This document shows positions 34,691 to 45,559 of a stretch of DNA of 64,000 nucleotides, one piece after another. The stretch lies in assembly GCA_021234155.1 (NCBI GenBank), contig JAJEKV010000164.1, positions 752,783 through 816,782 on the forward strand, in the 5' to 3' direction. Position numbers and translations under genes: made by a program. This DNA is from Isoetes taiwanensis. Its lineage: Eukaryota; Streptophyta; Lycopodiopsida; Isoetales; Isoetaceae. The notes under the pieces are model-generated. The model saw only the letters and a program-made list of their open reading frames with translations, was not told where the DNA came from and searched no databases. Every line of letters starts with the position of its first letter. Position 1 is the first letter of the stretch.

Positions 34691-36280
34691 TTTTTCCCCT
34701 CTGGTTTCTTTACTAATTCATAAGTATCAGTTCTTCTAAAAGCATTTAGTTCTTTCTCCATAGCATGTCTCCATTTTAAGGCATGTACACTTCTGATAGC
34801 ATCATCATAACTTTGTGGTACATTTGGTTCTATGATTACCATTATGATGGCTTCTGAGTCTTCTGGAATATATAATCTTCTACTTTTTCCCTCCTTTGTG
34901 CGTCCATAGTTATTTACATCAACCATGGCATCCTCCATTAGTTTTTCAGCTTCTGTTTTTCTTGATTTCCTTTGATCTTTTCCAATGATTGTCTCTTGTG
35001 CCTCTGATTCCACAACACCTTCAGGTTCTAAGTTTTCAACATTGTTTTGTTTATTTCCAATCAGTGCTTGTTCACTGCATAAGTCATCATTATCCATATC
35101 AACAGATGTAACTTCTTTTTCCTTATGAGCATCTTCATCTATCTGTCTACTTGGACTGTCTATCTTCCTGTCTTTATAGAACTTGTCTTTATAGAACTTG
35201 TTCTCAATGAAGTATACATCTTTACTGACAATGATTCTTTTCCTTAAAGAATCATAAAGTTGATATCCTTTTGACAGTTCATCATAACCAATTAAATAAC
35301 ATTCAAGAGCTCGGTCATCCAATTGTTTTCTCCTCTCTTCTGGAACTAATGCATAAGCAAGACAGCCATATGCCTTGAATTTATCATAAGAAGGTTTTAT
35401 ACCATACCATAATTCATCTGGAGTTTTTCCATTAATGCTTCTAGATGGCAGTTTGTTTTGTATGTCCACAGCAGTCTTGACTGCTTCTTCCCATTGAAAA
35501 TTAGGTAACCCTGCATGTTTGATCATGGCTCTCACTGCATTGAGAATGGATCTGTTTTTCCTCTCTGAGACACCATTCTGTTGTGGTGTATGTGAACATG
35601 TAACTTGTCTTCTGACCCCATTTTGAAAACAATAATTATTAAACCTGCTAGATACAAACTCTCATCCTCTGTCAGTTCTTAAACGTCCTGTTTGCCTTTG
35701 GGTCAAAACATGGAGATGGGGGACACTTTTTGTGTCAGCGACACATGGTGCTTAGGGGGGTGCTTTCCGGAGCTATTTTCTTTGTATTTTTAAAAAATAT
35801 TTTTCTTTTATTTTTTTTATATTTTTCCCTGAAACGCATTCATATTACGCCTTGGAATACAAAATTTCAGCTTCATCGGAGTTATAAAAAAAAAAGATAA
35901 AAATAAGTAAAATTTCCCACAATAGGTGCTTAGGGGGTGCTTGGCTGGCGCAAAAATGCCCCCCAGCTCCATGCTTTGACCCCTTTCAACTTCAGCTTGG
36001 TACAACTTGAAAGCTTCAAAAGCTTGATCCTTGGTTCTCAATGTGTAACATTTGGTCTTCCTGGAAAAATCATCAGTAAATGTAATAAAATATCTTTTGC
36101 CATAATACTTCTCACATTCAAAGGGCCACAAAGATCACTATGTACTAGTTCAATAAATTGCTTGGCCCTTTTACCCTTCTTTGGAAATGGAAGTCTGCTC
36201 GATTTTCCTTTAAAGCAGCCAGCACAATTTAGATTCTCTTCCTCTTTATTTTCTGCCATAATTTGTCCTTGTTTGGCCAT
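34672..36280 (-). pseudogene. Copia integrase, split by a MITE-like insertion
   Basis: The catalytic core opens with FIELVHSDLCGPLNV (about 36,180, first Asp) and FSRKTKCYTLRTKDQAFEAF. It is cut at 35,982 and resumes beyond 35,700 with TGRLRTD (second Asp) and a TPQQNGVSERKNRSILNAV-like block carrying the Glu (about 35,590-35,540). The C-terminal part (35,535-34,672) has LPSRSINGKTPDELWYG, FKAYGCLAYALVPEERRKQL and the linker to reverse transcriptase. The first bases of the insertion are read through as foreign residues before a stop. An extra stop follows the second Asp. Confidence 0.88.
35700..35982. mobile_element. MITE-like insertion (283 bp) inside the copia integrase
   Basis: The ends are inverted repeats: GGGTCAAAACATGGAGATGG at the left and, read in reverse from the right, GGGTCAAAGCATGGAGCTGG. 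Similarity continues for about 35 bp, and further in as GGTGCTTAGGGGGGTGC against its mirror copy. CTTT stands on both sides (35,696-35,699 and 35,983-35,986), a 4-bp, or possibly 3-bp TTT, duplication. Without the insert and one CTTT the integrase frame runs straight through. It has no coding capacity. Superfamily is uncertain: the G-rich ends and short duplication would suit PIF/Harbinger-type MITEs. Confidence 0.88.
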
Positions 36281-37862
36281 GAAATTTAAATTGTTTAGAT
36301 GGGTATGCCCCTAACCTTTCATGCCACAACTTGATTCTTGGTGTCATAATAGCATTGATTGTCTCATGAACATTATTTTGAAATGCAAAAAGTCTGCCAT
36401 CTCTTTTTGCTAAAAATTTGACTTCATTATTCAAGAGCACTTTGCATTGATGAGTTTCAAAATGAACATGATATCCCAAATCTACCAACTGTGTTACAGA
36501 AATTAGATTTCTAACTAGATTAGGCACACACAGTGCATTCTCTAGAATGACTAGATTTCCTTTAAGATAAAAAATTTCTAGTAATCCAGCTTGATCCACC
36601 TTCTGCAGATTGCCATCACCCATCTGCACAAGGCTTGAATTTTTTTGGACCTTTTCCTTGAGCATGGAAGGTGATTTGATCACGCTTCTCTCAGCTCCAC
36701 TATCTAGCACATACAAATTGTCAACATCCTTTAGCTTATAATCTGAAACAACTGTTAATAATTTAGAGTGACTTACCTCAGCATTTTCATCAAGCTCTTC
36801 TTCTGGTTCAGAGACCTTTTCAGTGGTAACATTTAGTTCAGTGGACCTACCCCTTCCTCTTCCTCGAGTTGCTCTTCCTTTGGTGTTGTAATCCCTGCCC
36901 CTGCCGGCCTTAGACATATTTCCTTCTTGCCTTTTTGAGAAGTCTCTTGGACTTGAGCAGTTAGAAGCTACATGACCAAATCTTTCACAATTGTAGCATT
37001 TATTTCCTTTATTCAATTTAGGACAATTGGCTTTAGGATGACCATAAGTATTGCATATGAAACAAGGACCTAGTTTACCTTGTCCTCCTCGTATTTTCCC
37101 TCCAGAAGCATACAAAATTTCACTTTGCTCTTCTTGATTTTCAGAAGTCAAATTGTGCTGCTCCAATTCTGTTTTTATCATATTTTCAGCATCCTGCCTG
37201 CTCTTGGCTACATTCTGACCAAGGTAGACAGATTCTTGTATTTTGAAAATGCTCTTGCCAATGACAAAATTTGATATCATTTGTTATGGGTACTCCTGCA
37301 GCAGTAAGGTCGGTAATGACATTATCAAACTTTTCAAAGAAATCTTTAATGTCTTCTCTTTCTTTATACTTCAGCTCTCTCACTTCCTTATCTAAGACAT
37401 CCAATTGAGAGGAGGTTTTAACCTGGTAGGTCTTTAATAGATAAGACTACATTTCTCTTGGAGATAATCCCCTCATTCTTAAAATAATGCTAGAACTTAG
37501 TTTACTCTTTATAACTGCTTTTGCTTCCAACACCTTTGCCCTTTAGGAGGAATCTGGTGAAGCACTTGTCACCTCTGTGGAGCTAGATCCTCCACCTACA
37601 TCCTTGGCTGAACTTCCAGCAGTACCCCTGCTGTACTAGCATAAGTTTTTCCTTTGCTATTGGTTGGACTGATCACAATACCATGTTCTTCATCCTCTAT
37701 AATTTCCCATAAACCTTCTACTCTCAATACTTCTTCAATCTTCTTCCATACTTGCAATCCATAACCTCCTTTGTACACATCAATGCCACTTAGAAGTGTT
37801 GCTCCCAATCTGCTAGCCATTATGGAATTTTGCTCTGATACCAAATGGTCAGAAAAAATCAA
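36246..37862 (-). pseudogene. Copia gag and protease region
   Basis: Gag starts near 37,817 (MASRLGATLLSGIDVYKGG, LQVWKKIEEVLRVEGLWEI), continues in another frame (REDIKDFFEKFDNVITDL, 37,404-37,186) and ends in a 344-codon frame from 37,280. That frame holds two zinc knuckles (CFICNTYGHPKANC near residue 76 and CYNCERFGHVASNC near 97), both with the CCHC spacing. An Arg/Gly-rich stretch follows, and then the protease motif YVLDSGAERSVI near residue 189, where the usual D-S/T-G is D-S-G. The integrase zinc domain begins at the end (LWHERLGA). Frameshifts near 37,600-37,400 and 37,270 break gag. Confidence 0.88.
37832..37843 (-). promoter_or_regulatory. Primer binding site, copia element (initiator tRNA-Met type)
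   Basis: TGGTATCAGAGC on the minus strand is complementary to the 3' end of plant initiator tRNA-Met and lies two bases after the LTR end, the standard spot for starting minus-strand DNA. Confidence 0.9.
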
Positions 37863-38311
37863 TAATTAGTTGATCTTAACAATTCCAATATTAATACAAG
37901 TTACCATTCTTAACCAAATAAGAGAATATCTAGCACTTATTTAGTTAGAAGCCATTGAGCAACATAATACATAGGGCCATTGAAATAATCATAGGATTAT
38001 TGTAGCAATGGCATTGACCATTCTACTATTCACATATTGACTACAGAACCATTAGATCGAGCTTAAACCTTCTGCTTATATTAGGTCGGATCTAGTATCA
38101 TCGCTGTGCTGGCTTGAAATAGTCGAGACCAGCTTAATATAGGCTTCTAAATGTTTATCCTTTAACCATGCAATTCGACCTTCAAAATGTTAATGTTCAA
38201 TATCCTTTCAACCTTAAATAAAGTTCAACCATTGAAACTCATTCCTTTCAACCTTAAATAAGGTTCAACCATTGAAACTCATAGCACCTTATCACGACAT
38301 GATTTCTAACA
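37846..38311 (-). repeat. 5' LTR of the copia element
   Basis: Placed by the primer site beside it. On the minus strand it probably starts TGTTAGAAATC (38,311) and ends TCTGACCA (37,846). Inside, a 39-bp segment (CCTTTCAACCTTAAATAA) is duplicated in tandem at about 38,207-38,283. Without a second LTR the outer limit is uncertain by some bases. Confidence 0.65.
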
Positions 38312-38314
38312 ACA

Positions 38315-39494
38315 GTTATGTCAGCAGACGAAGACTAAAAACAGCTTCGAATTCCAGGAGTGTTAGAGCCATTGCCAGTGCCAAATGCCAAATGGGAAGT
38401 AATAAGCATGGACTTCATAATAGGGCTCCCAAGAACCATGAGGGGCAAGGATGCCTTAATGGTAGTAGTGGACAAATTGTCAAAAATGGCGCATTTTGTG
38501 CCATGCAGGACCACAGATATGCGTTGGATATCGTCGTGTTGTTCACAAAGGAAATCTTTCGACTCCATGGGATGCCAAGAGAGACAACCTCTGATAGGGA
38601 TTCGAAGTTCATGAGTGCATTTTGCCAAGATCTCCTCATCACCATCTAGATGAAGCTCTCGCTGAGCACGGTATATCATCCTCGGACTGATGGGAAGACA
38701 GAGCGTACGAATCAGATACTTGAAGATATGTTGAGAAATTATGTCTGGAACAAGCAATCAAAGTGGGACGATCATATTCATTTGGTGGAATTTGCATACA
38801 ATAGCATCAAGCAAGAGTCATCTCAAATGTCATCGTCCATGATCAACTACGGCCGCCAATGCTTGACCCCAGACACTTGGCACAATCCCGTGTCCAAGGT
38901 AGAAGTATCCCAGCAGATGCTAGCCAACATGCAACAATTGGTGGAAGAAGTGAGAGGATATCTTCTAGCAGCGAGAAGTTGACAGAAGAGTGTAGCTGAT
39001 AAGCACAGAACAGCAAGAGAGTTCCAAGTAGGGGACAATGTGTGGCTAAAGATCAACGTCAAGCAAGCGAAGCTCCGCATCGGCAATTGAAAGAAACTTG
39101 CTTCAAGATGGGCTGGGCCGTTCAGGATAACTAAAAGAGTAGGTAACCAATCCTACAAGTTGGATTTGCCAGCAGATCTTTAAATCCATAGAGTCTTTCA
39201 CGTAAGTCTCCTGAAGAGGCACACTCCAAAAGAAGTATTGGAGACAAAAGAGTTACTGTACAGACGACCAGCTTGAGATCGTCCCAGAGGTTCTTCTTGA
39301 CAGGTCCTACAAGAAAACAAGAAGATTCCAATTCCTCCAATACCTAGTGAAATGGATGCACTTGCCTATGGAAGATGCTACGTGGGTACTACAATCAGAT
39401 TTAGAGAAGCAGTACCCCTAATTCATGGAGCAATGCAAGGATCGGCTCGTCACCGAAGTAGTCGACACCGAACCGATAGGTGAGTGTGAGGTAG
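38315..39494 (+). mobile_element. Outer Ty3/gypsy element: integrase and chromodomain part
   Basis: The plus strand carries the integrase core: [13 protein letters not shown] (first Asp), [35 protein letters not shown] (second Asp), YHPRTDGKTERTNQILEDML (Glu) and VEFAYNSI. Next come the GPFRITKRVGNQSYKLDLP block, VFHVSLLKRHTP and a chromodomain-like end with FLQYLVKWMHLPMEDATWVL in shifted frames (to about 39,480). Several stops and shifts occur. The element is cut at 39,499 by the inner one and resumes at 52,641. Its 5' half is missing at the copia junction. Confidence 0.88.
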
Positions 39495-39499
39495 ATTAA
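39495..39499. other. Target-site duplication, left (ATTAA)
   Basis: ATTAA immediately before the left LTR. The same five bases follow the right LTR at 52,641-52,645. Five base pairs is the normal Ty3/gypsy duplication. Confidence 0.92.
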
Positions 39500-41143
39500 T
39501 GTGACGCTCCCTGCTAAACATACGGCGCCCGGCCGTACACTCGGCAGGAAATCCCCCATCCGGCTTGACAACCGCATGGGCCCTTCGTCTATCCCGCACT
39601 CTGAGGTGACCCTAGTGCGGGAAGGGAACACGAAGGTGTCTTGCGTGCCCGTCCCCTATGGGCTCCTATAACAGCGGAAGCGATAACACGTCAGAACTAG
39701 CATCAACATATACAACTACTACCTCGAAGGGTAGTGCATCACATATAAACCAAGGCAAAGATGATAATCACGAACCATAAAACAAGAGAGCTCCTACCCC
39801 GGCTCAGACTCGTAAGGAGGATGACTGACCGGCTAGGCCTCAAGATAGAGCAGACCGAGTCATGACAATGGCGTGGGCTGGCATAGAACAATGGCTAGGG
39901 TTGACCACTCCATCCGCCCCTCCTGTGCATACTTTGCAGATGGGCTAGATCAGGCTCGACAGACTCTAGCCTTAGGAGACGCTAATCCCATGGCATCACC
40001 CCAGGGGACTACTCAGGTTGCATCTCCACGGTCCGATGAGGCCGGGAAGGGTTGCATCTCCCCTTCCCCTGTGGTCTAGAGGTGCCGTGGGCGGCTAGAG
40101 AATCGCGGGCGACACACGCATTCGCACCGAATGAACCCCAAAACGAGAGCCAAGCCATCACTTGCAGCTCTCGAGAGGCAGGGCAACACCATTGCCCCAG
40201 GAGGTGTCGGACCCATGCTCGGCCCACACGGAGTGACCGACCATAAGCCTAGCCCACTACGGGATCCCCCGAAGCCCCCACTCGGCAGGGATCCTCCCTC
40301 CACTTTCCCTCTAGCCCTGTTATCTGGTGCTGAGTCATATCATAGCCTCAATAGCCTGGTGGGCTCCTATGCACAGGCCGCATCTAATAGGAACTAAGGG
40401 ATCTACTCTAGGAGCATACTACATATGGCTCTAGGTCTCTACCCCCCTTCCCAATACAAGAGGAGCAAACATGATCAACCATCATCACATAATCATCATG
40501 AGAATAATCATAAGAAGAACATCTTAACCTAATCATACAACTAACTAATAGTTAGGGTTCCTTGATTAGGGTTCAAGATGTTGAATATGGGTTCTAGGAT
40601 GGCTCTACTCTAGATACAAAATACTAGCACATCTGGATTGCTAATTCCAGATGAGCTATCACAACTACTATCCTACATACCTGCTCCTGATGCTCTCCCT
40701 CCAGATCCGGCCGCCTCCATAGTCTTCGACTCACAAGTCTTTGTTCCTCCTCCACGACGGGTCTACCCACTTGTCATTTCTTTGCACCAACCTATGCCAT
40801 TAACGAATCGATGTTCTAAACGGGTTTCGAACAAGTAGGTGAGTCTCGGGGTGCTAGGGCTGGAAAAAGAGGTCTAGGGGTTAGGGTTTATGCCTATATA
40901 AGTTAGGGTCCACCTAGGATGCCACGCGGGCCCCAATCGGGTGAGTCCCGCGGTGGCGGTGCCCCAATAGGTTAAGGCCACGTGGATAATGGCTTAACCT
41001 ATGGTTGGCTAAGCTATGAGAATAACTTAGCCATGCCCCCTAGTGCCACAATCTATGGTATACAAGGCTATGAAGATAGACTTGTATGGTGACGGATCCA
41101 GGAATATACGTATTTATGGCATGATATTCCCCGACCGTCACAT
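39500..41143 (-). repeat. 3' LTR of the inner Ty3/gypsy element (left on the map)
   Basis: 1,644 bp, matching 51,004-52,640 almost base for base over long blocks (for example 40,180-40,720 against 51,660-52,200). Differences cluster in G/C-rich spots, such as 39,510-39,545 and 40,730-40,810. A TATA-like TTATATAGG on the minus strand lies at about 40,893-40,902. Confidence 0.95.
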
Positions 41144-41154
41144 TCTCCCCTTAG
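41144..41154 (-). promoter_or_regulatory. Polypurine tract of the inner element
   Basis: TAAGGGGAGAA on the minus strand ends exactly where the 3' LTR begins (TGTGACGG). Such a tract primes plus-strand DNA. Confidence 0.9.
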
Positions 41155-42005
41155 GACAATGTCGTCCTCAAGATTGGCGCTTAAGGTGACGAACCCACCT
41201 TATGCCCGCAAAACAACAACATGTCATAACCTTTAGCTTAGCTTAGCAATCAAGTTTTTTATTAGTTCAAGTCAAAATTTTAGGCCATATTTGTACTTAT
41301 ACAAAATTCTATAGCCTTAACATCGTTATTTCTTATAATAATTCAAAATACTATTATAAGAGTTATTAGGGTTCATAATCTAATTATGGTTCCCCCTATC
41401 TTCTAAAGTAACGCTCCTCGTTGAAGTCCTCCTTCTACTTGCCCGCAAAAGGAGCACACACGCTAGTTTAGTTAATAATTTGTGGTTTTAGGGGACCACC
41501 CCTTACCTCCTTGAGCCTAACTCCACTGGCTCAAGGTTGTCCTACTACCCCGCCCAAGATCATGGCCCTTTCGATTTGAGCTTAGGGATCATTTAAGATG
41601 CTCCCATCATTGCCCATGATCGAAGTGCTACCTTTGTACACGATCCCCCGGATCGAAAGTACACCCCAGGTGCATCATGCCCCAGGGGTTTCAGCTAGGG
41701 AACGCCTCACGATCCCATCATCAAGATGATCACTTAAGCTTCACCATGACCCTCCTATGGCCAGGTGTGCGCACTCCCGCGATCGTGGCATAGAGATCAT
41801 CCGATCGATGTCCCATCATTGCCCACCATGCCTCATTCCTCACTCGCATGACCCTAATGGTCATGCGCACCTCTTGGTGCGTGTGGCCTAGAGAATGCCC
41901 TAAAGGCGTATCCCATCATCGCCCACACGATCCAAGGTTCTGGCACATGCACCCTCCTAAGTAGAATGCATGCGCCAGGCTCAAAGCTAACTATCAACAT
42001 ACTAG
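41155..42005 (-). other. Non-coding 3' region of the inner element
   Basis: No coding frame is supported between the integrase stop near 42,006 and the polypurine tract. The plus strand shows repeated phrases built on GATCCCATCATTGCCCA (near 41,600, 41,810 and 41,910), so short internal duplications are present. Confidence 0.6.
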
Positions 42006-43200
42006 CTAACCACCTGGCAAGTCGGGGTCGACCAAGTCGGAGACGACTCGCCCATCAAACTCCTTCATAAACTCTGGGTATTGCTTCTCCAAATCTTGCT
42101 TCAATACCCATGTCGCATCTTCCACGGGTAAGTGCTTCCACTTAACCAAATATTGGAGGAACTGAGACCTCCTAGTCTTCTTGAATGACTTATCAAGAAG
42201 TAACTCGGGCACTATTTCTACTTGCTCCTCCGTCATTTCCAACAAGGTTGGAGTATCCAAAACCTCCTCAGGGTTAGGATTGTGCCTTTTTAATAAACTT
42301 ACGTGGAAGACCTTGTGGACCTTAAGATGGGCTGGAAGATCCAACTTGTAGGCTTGAGAGCCCACTCTCTCTAAAATCTTGAACGGCCCAGCCCACCTAG
42401 GGCCAAGCTTCTTGCAGCTCCCAATCCGCAAACTTGGCTTGCTTCACCTTGATCTTCAACCAAACGGTATCTCCCACCTTAAACTCCCCTTACGGTTCAC
42501 GTGCTTGTCGGCTACACTCTTTCTGCCGACTTCTTTGCTGCCAATAAATAACCCCTTACTTCCTCTACTAGTCAGCCGATATCCCCTAACATCTGCTGGG
42601 ACACTTCTACCTTGGACATGGATTGTGCGGTATCAGGGGTTAAGCACGGTAGCCGTAGTTCACCATGAAAGGCTTACATCCGAGATGACTCACATGGCTT
42701 TGTTGTGGCTAATTCCACCAAGTGAATGTACTCATCCCACTTGGACCGCTTGTTCCACACATAGCTTCGAAGCATGTCTTCAATGATCCGATTCGCCCTT
42801 TCCGGCACCGCCATCTGTTTGGGGATGATATGCCGTGCTCATGGAGAGCTTCGGCCCGGATGGTGCTAAAGAGATCCCGCCAAAAGGCACTCATGAACTT
42901 AGAATCTCTATCAGATATTATCTCCCGAGGCATGCCATGGAGTCTAAAAATCTCCCTTACAAATAACTTGGCAGTGTCTAATGCGGTGTCCGTCGTCTTG
43001 CAAGGCACGAAATGTGCCATCTTAGATAACTTATCTCGACAACCATCAATGCATCCTTGCCTCAAGAGTTCTAGGGAGTCCCGTGATGAAATCCATGCTT
43101 ATGACCTCCCACTTTGCATTTGGCACCCCCAATGGCTCTAAAGCACCCGAACCGGTTGCTCGCTTTGGTCTCAGCCGACATAACCGGGCAATCCTCGAAT
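42006..43200 (-). pseudogene. Inner-element integrase with C-terminal chromodomain
   Basis: Core blocks are [16 protein letters not shown] (43,030), [20 protein letters not shown] (42,940, second Asp), RIGSLKTCFEAM in a shifted frame and FTWWN. The last 141 codons (42,431-42,006) are intact: LGPRWAGPFKILERVGSQAY, VFHVSLLKRHNPNPEE, then a chromodomain of about 50 residues, VPELLLDKSFKKTRRSQFLQ through YLVKWKHLPVEDATWVLKQD. It lacks the first aromatic residue of the canonical methyl-lysine cage, like many plant chromovirus (group II) domains. In related elements this domain steers integration to particular chromatin. Confidence 0.9.
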
Positions 43201-43299
43201 ATATGCAGCTATCCGCCTCTTCATTCCTGGCCGTAAGTAGCTACTTGAATCTTGAAATATGTCTTCATGAAGCCAAGATGCCCCCGCTATTGGGCTGTT

Positions 43300-44950
43300 A
43301 TGTGTGTCATGAAGAATTAACTTCCTTATCCTCAAGATTCGGGCACACACAACTTATGCTTGTGGTACAACAGGTTGCCTTCCTTCTTATAATGCTTGAA
43401 GGCTTCCCGCTCCTTATCCTCTCGGCTTCCTTGGAAAGGCTTTCCCATACCTCCTTGAAGTCCACATCGGTTGGTAAGGACTCCTCAATCTTCTTGCCAA
43501 ACTCACTTTCGAAGAGTGGAAATCGTGATACAATGCGCCCTTGTGTGCGAAATGGTCTCCCGGAGAGGGCATCCGCTACAACATTGCTTACCAGCTTATA
43601 TATAATATCAAAATCATACTCCTCAAGGAATTCCATCCACCTCCTTTGCCTTAAGTTGAGGAGTGGCTGGGTGAAGAGATCAAGGCTCGGTGATCGAGAT
43701 CCAACGAAACTTCCTTCCCAGCCAGATAATGCCTCCATATCCTCAATGCCACGACAATGGCTAGCAGCTCTTGATCATGGGTTGGGTAGCGTTGCTTTCG
43801 GCGTCGTTCATCTTCTTCGAGTCGTAGGCGACTACCCTTCCTTCTTGCATCAAGACTGCCCCTGTTGCTATCTTGCTTGCATCTGTTGCTACCAACTTAT
43901 CCTTACTCGGATCCGGGAGAACAAGCACTGGTGCTGTTGTTAAGGCCTCTTTAAGCTTCTCAAAGAAGCTTGACTTTCCCTAACCAATGGCTAGCCAGTC
44001 CTTAATCTTGTTGGCCTTAGTGAGGTCCCATGAGGGGACGCTCCACTTAGCAAAGTCCTTCACTTAACTTTCGTAGTATCCCGCCAACCCCGAAAGCTTA
44101 CTTCTGCCACATTCCTTGGGGCTGGCCAATCAACTATTGCCTCAATCTTGATGGATCTGTGGAGATTCCCTCGGATGTTACTACATGCCCCAAGTACTCC
44201 ACCCTACCGCTTGGCGGTGGCACTTAGAGAGCTTCCCATACAACCGATGACGCCTCAACTTCTCTAACACTTTCCCGAGATGCCGACAATGCTCTTCAAG
44301 GGACTTGTTGTAGATTAGGATGTCGCCGAAGAAGACGATAACAAACTCATCCAAGAAGTCTCTCAAGATATCGCTCATAAGGCATAAATGTTTGGGAGCA
44401 TTCGACAATCCAAAGGGCATTATCAGAACTCAAAATGACCATACCGCTTAAAGCGCCTTTATGGATGTCCTCTTCTTTTATTCTTATCTGATGGTATCCC
44501 GATCTCAAATCAATCTTAGAGAATACCTTTGCTCCTTGTAAACTGGTCCATTAGGTCATCCGCCCTTGGTAATGCATACTTATTCTTTATATCCCCGCTT
44601 GTTGAGTCGGGCGATAGTCTATGCACATTCTTAAGCTCCCATCTTTCTTCTTGACAAAGAGTATAGGTGCTCAAAGGAGACACACTTGCTCTTATAAATC
44701 CAAGCTCGAGCAATTCCTGCGCATTTGTTTCTTGAGCTCACCAATTCTGGAATGCTCATTCTATATGGCGCCTTTATGGTAGGCTTCAGATCCGGGAGCC
44801 AATGTGATCTCACATTCTACACCCCTATAAGGTGGCATTTTGCCGGATTTCATCGGGAATACATCCTTGAACTCGAAATAAGCCTTGCTATCTGCCGGGC
44901 AAGTGATTCCCCTTTGGGTCACTTCCTCCCTTGCCTGGCCCAACTGATTC
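43300..44950 (-). pseudogene. Inner-element reverse transcriptase and RNase H
   Basis: Blocks from high to low: FEFKDVFPMKSGKMPPYRGV (44,870), LPDLKPTIKAPYRMSIPEL (44,790), ELGFIRASVSPLS (44,700), a shifted [15 protein letters not shown]-like block (about 44,510), [20 protein letters not shown] (44,420), and the active-site loop VIVFFGDILIYNKSLEEHC (44,340). At that loop the expected Y/F-x-D-D is F-F-G-D, so one catalytic Asp is replaced by Gly. RNase H traces run to LRQRRWMEFLEEYDFDIIYK (43,640). Frames change at least six times. Confidence 0.85.
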
Positions 44951-45101
44951 CAACCTTAAGATGTAATCCACTTTATTCCTTTCTATACTCTTCCTTAGCT
45001 GCTTCAAAGAAATGCACTGCATAGGAGAATGTAGCTTCTTACCTTTCACTATCAACTTGCTGGTGCCCGTGCCGCCATGGTGACTTCATTCCGGGCCGCA
45101 A

Positions 45102-45400
45102 TCAATCATGGCTTTTGGCTGGCTTCAAAAATTCCATCCCCACTATTAAATCATATCTTCCGATGTCCATGACTTCTGCTCCCATCGGCCACTTAGCCCC
45201 ACTAAGGTCTATGTCAAAGGTGATCCTCCTCCCCTTAGTGTGCCGAATGGCGCCGTTTGCCATAGCTACCGGCCTTGGCTTAGACTTCAATACCTTGTTC
45301 TTCATTAGAGCGCCCAATCTAGGAGATGCAAAATTATGAGAGCTACGTATCTATGAGGACTACATAAGGATTACTATCTATGATCCCATCGTGGCGATGA
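45102..45400 (-). pseudogene. Inner-element aspartic protease
   Basis: A 71-codon frame contains GALMKNKVLKSKPRPVAMAN, RRITFDIDLSGAKWPMGAEV and the closing DIGRYDLIVGMEFL, which matches the family's D-x-I-x-G-M-x-W/F-L block. Just upstream, in another frame, SHNFASPR stands where a D-S/T-G-A-S-H-N-F motif is expected, so the catalytic triad is interrupted by a shift near 45,345. Confidence 0.8.
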
Positions 45401-45559
45401 CAGGTTGGATCGATTCTCTATCTCATCCGACTCAATGTTTGCACATATGTGACACTCACCATCTATGAAGTCGTGGCCCTCCCCGCTGGTCATCGCCCTC
45501 GCCCGGCTTCGTTGGGGAGTCCCAATCCAAGAGTTCTCGCCAAAGCCGACCGCGATGAT

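Larger units (their letters stand above)
34375..38311 (-). mobile_element. Ty1/copia retrotransposon, 3'-truncated
   Basis: From high to low: a 5' LTR (about 38,311-37,846), a primer site, gag, protease, integrase and the first part of reverse transcriptase, then loss of similarity near 34,375. That is the order of a copia (Pseudoviridae-type) element. RNase H and the 3' LTR are gone. A MITE-like insertion (35,700-35,982) splits the integrase. The LTR end abuts a Ty3/gypsy integrase at 38,315, so this element landed in, or was joined to, that older one. Confidence 0.9.

Noticed and set aside
42379-43943. Long plus-strand frames of 135, 139 and 286 codons
   Set aside because: They lie opposite integrase, RNase H and chromodomain sequence of the minus-strand element and have no domain of their own.
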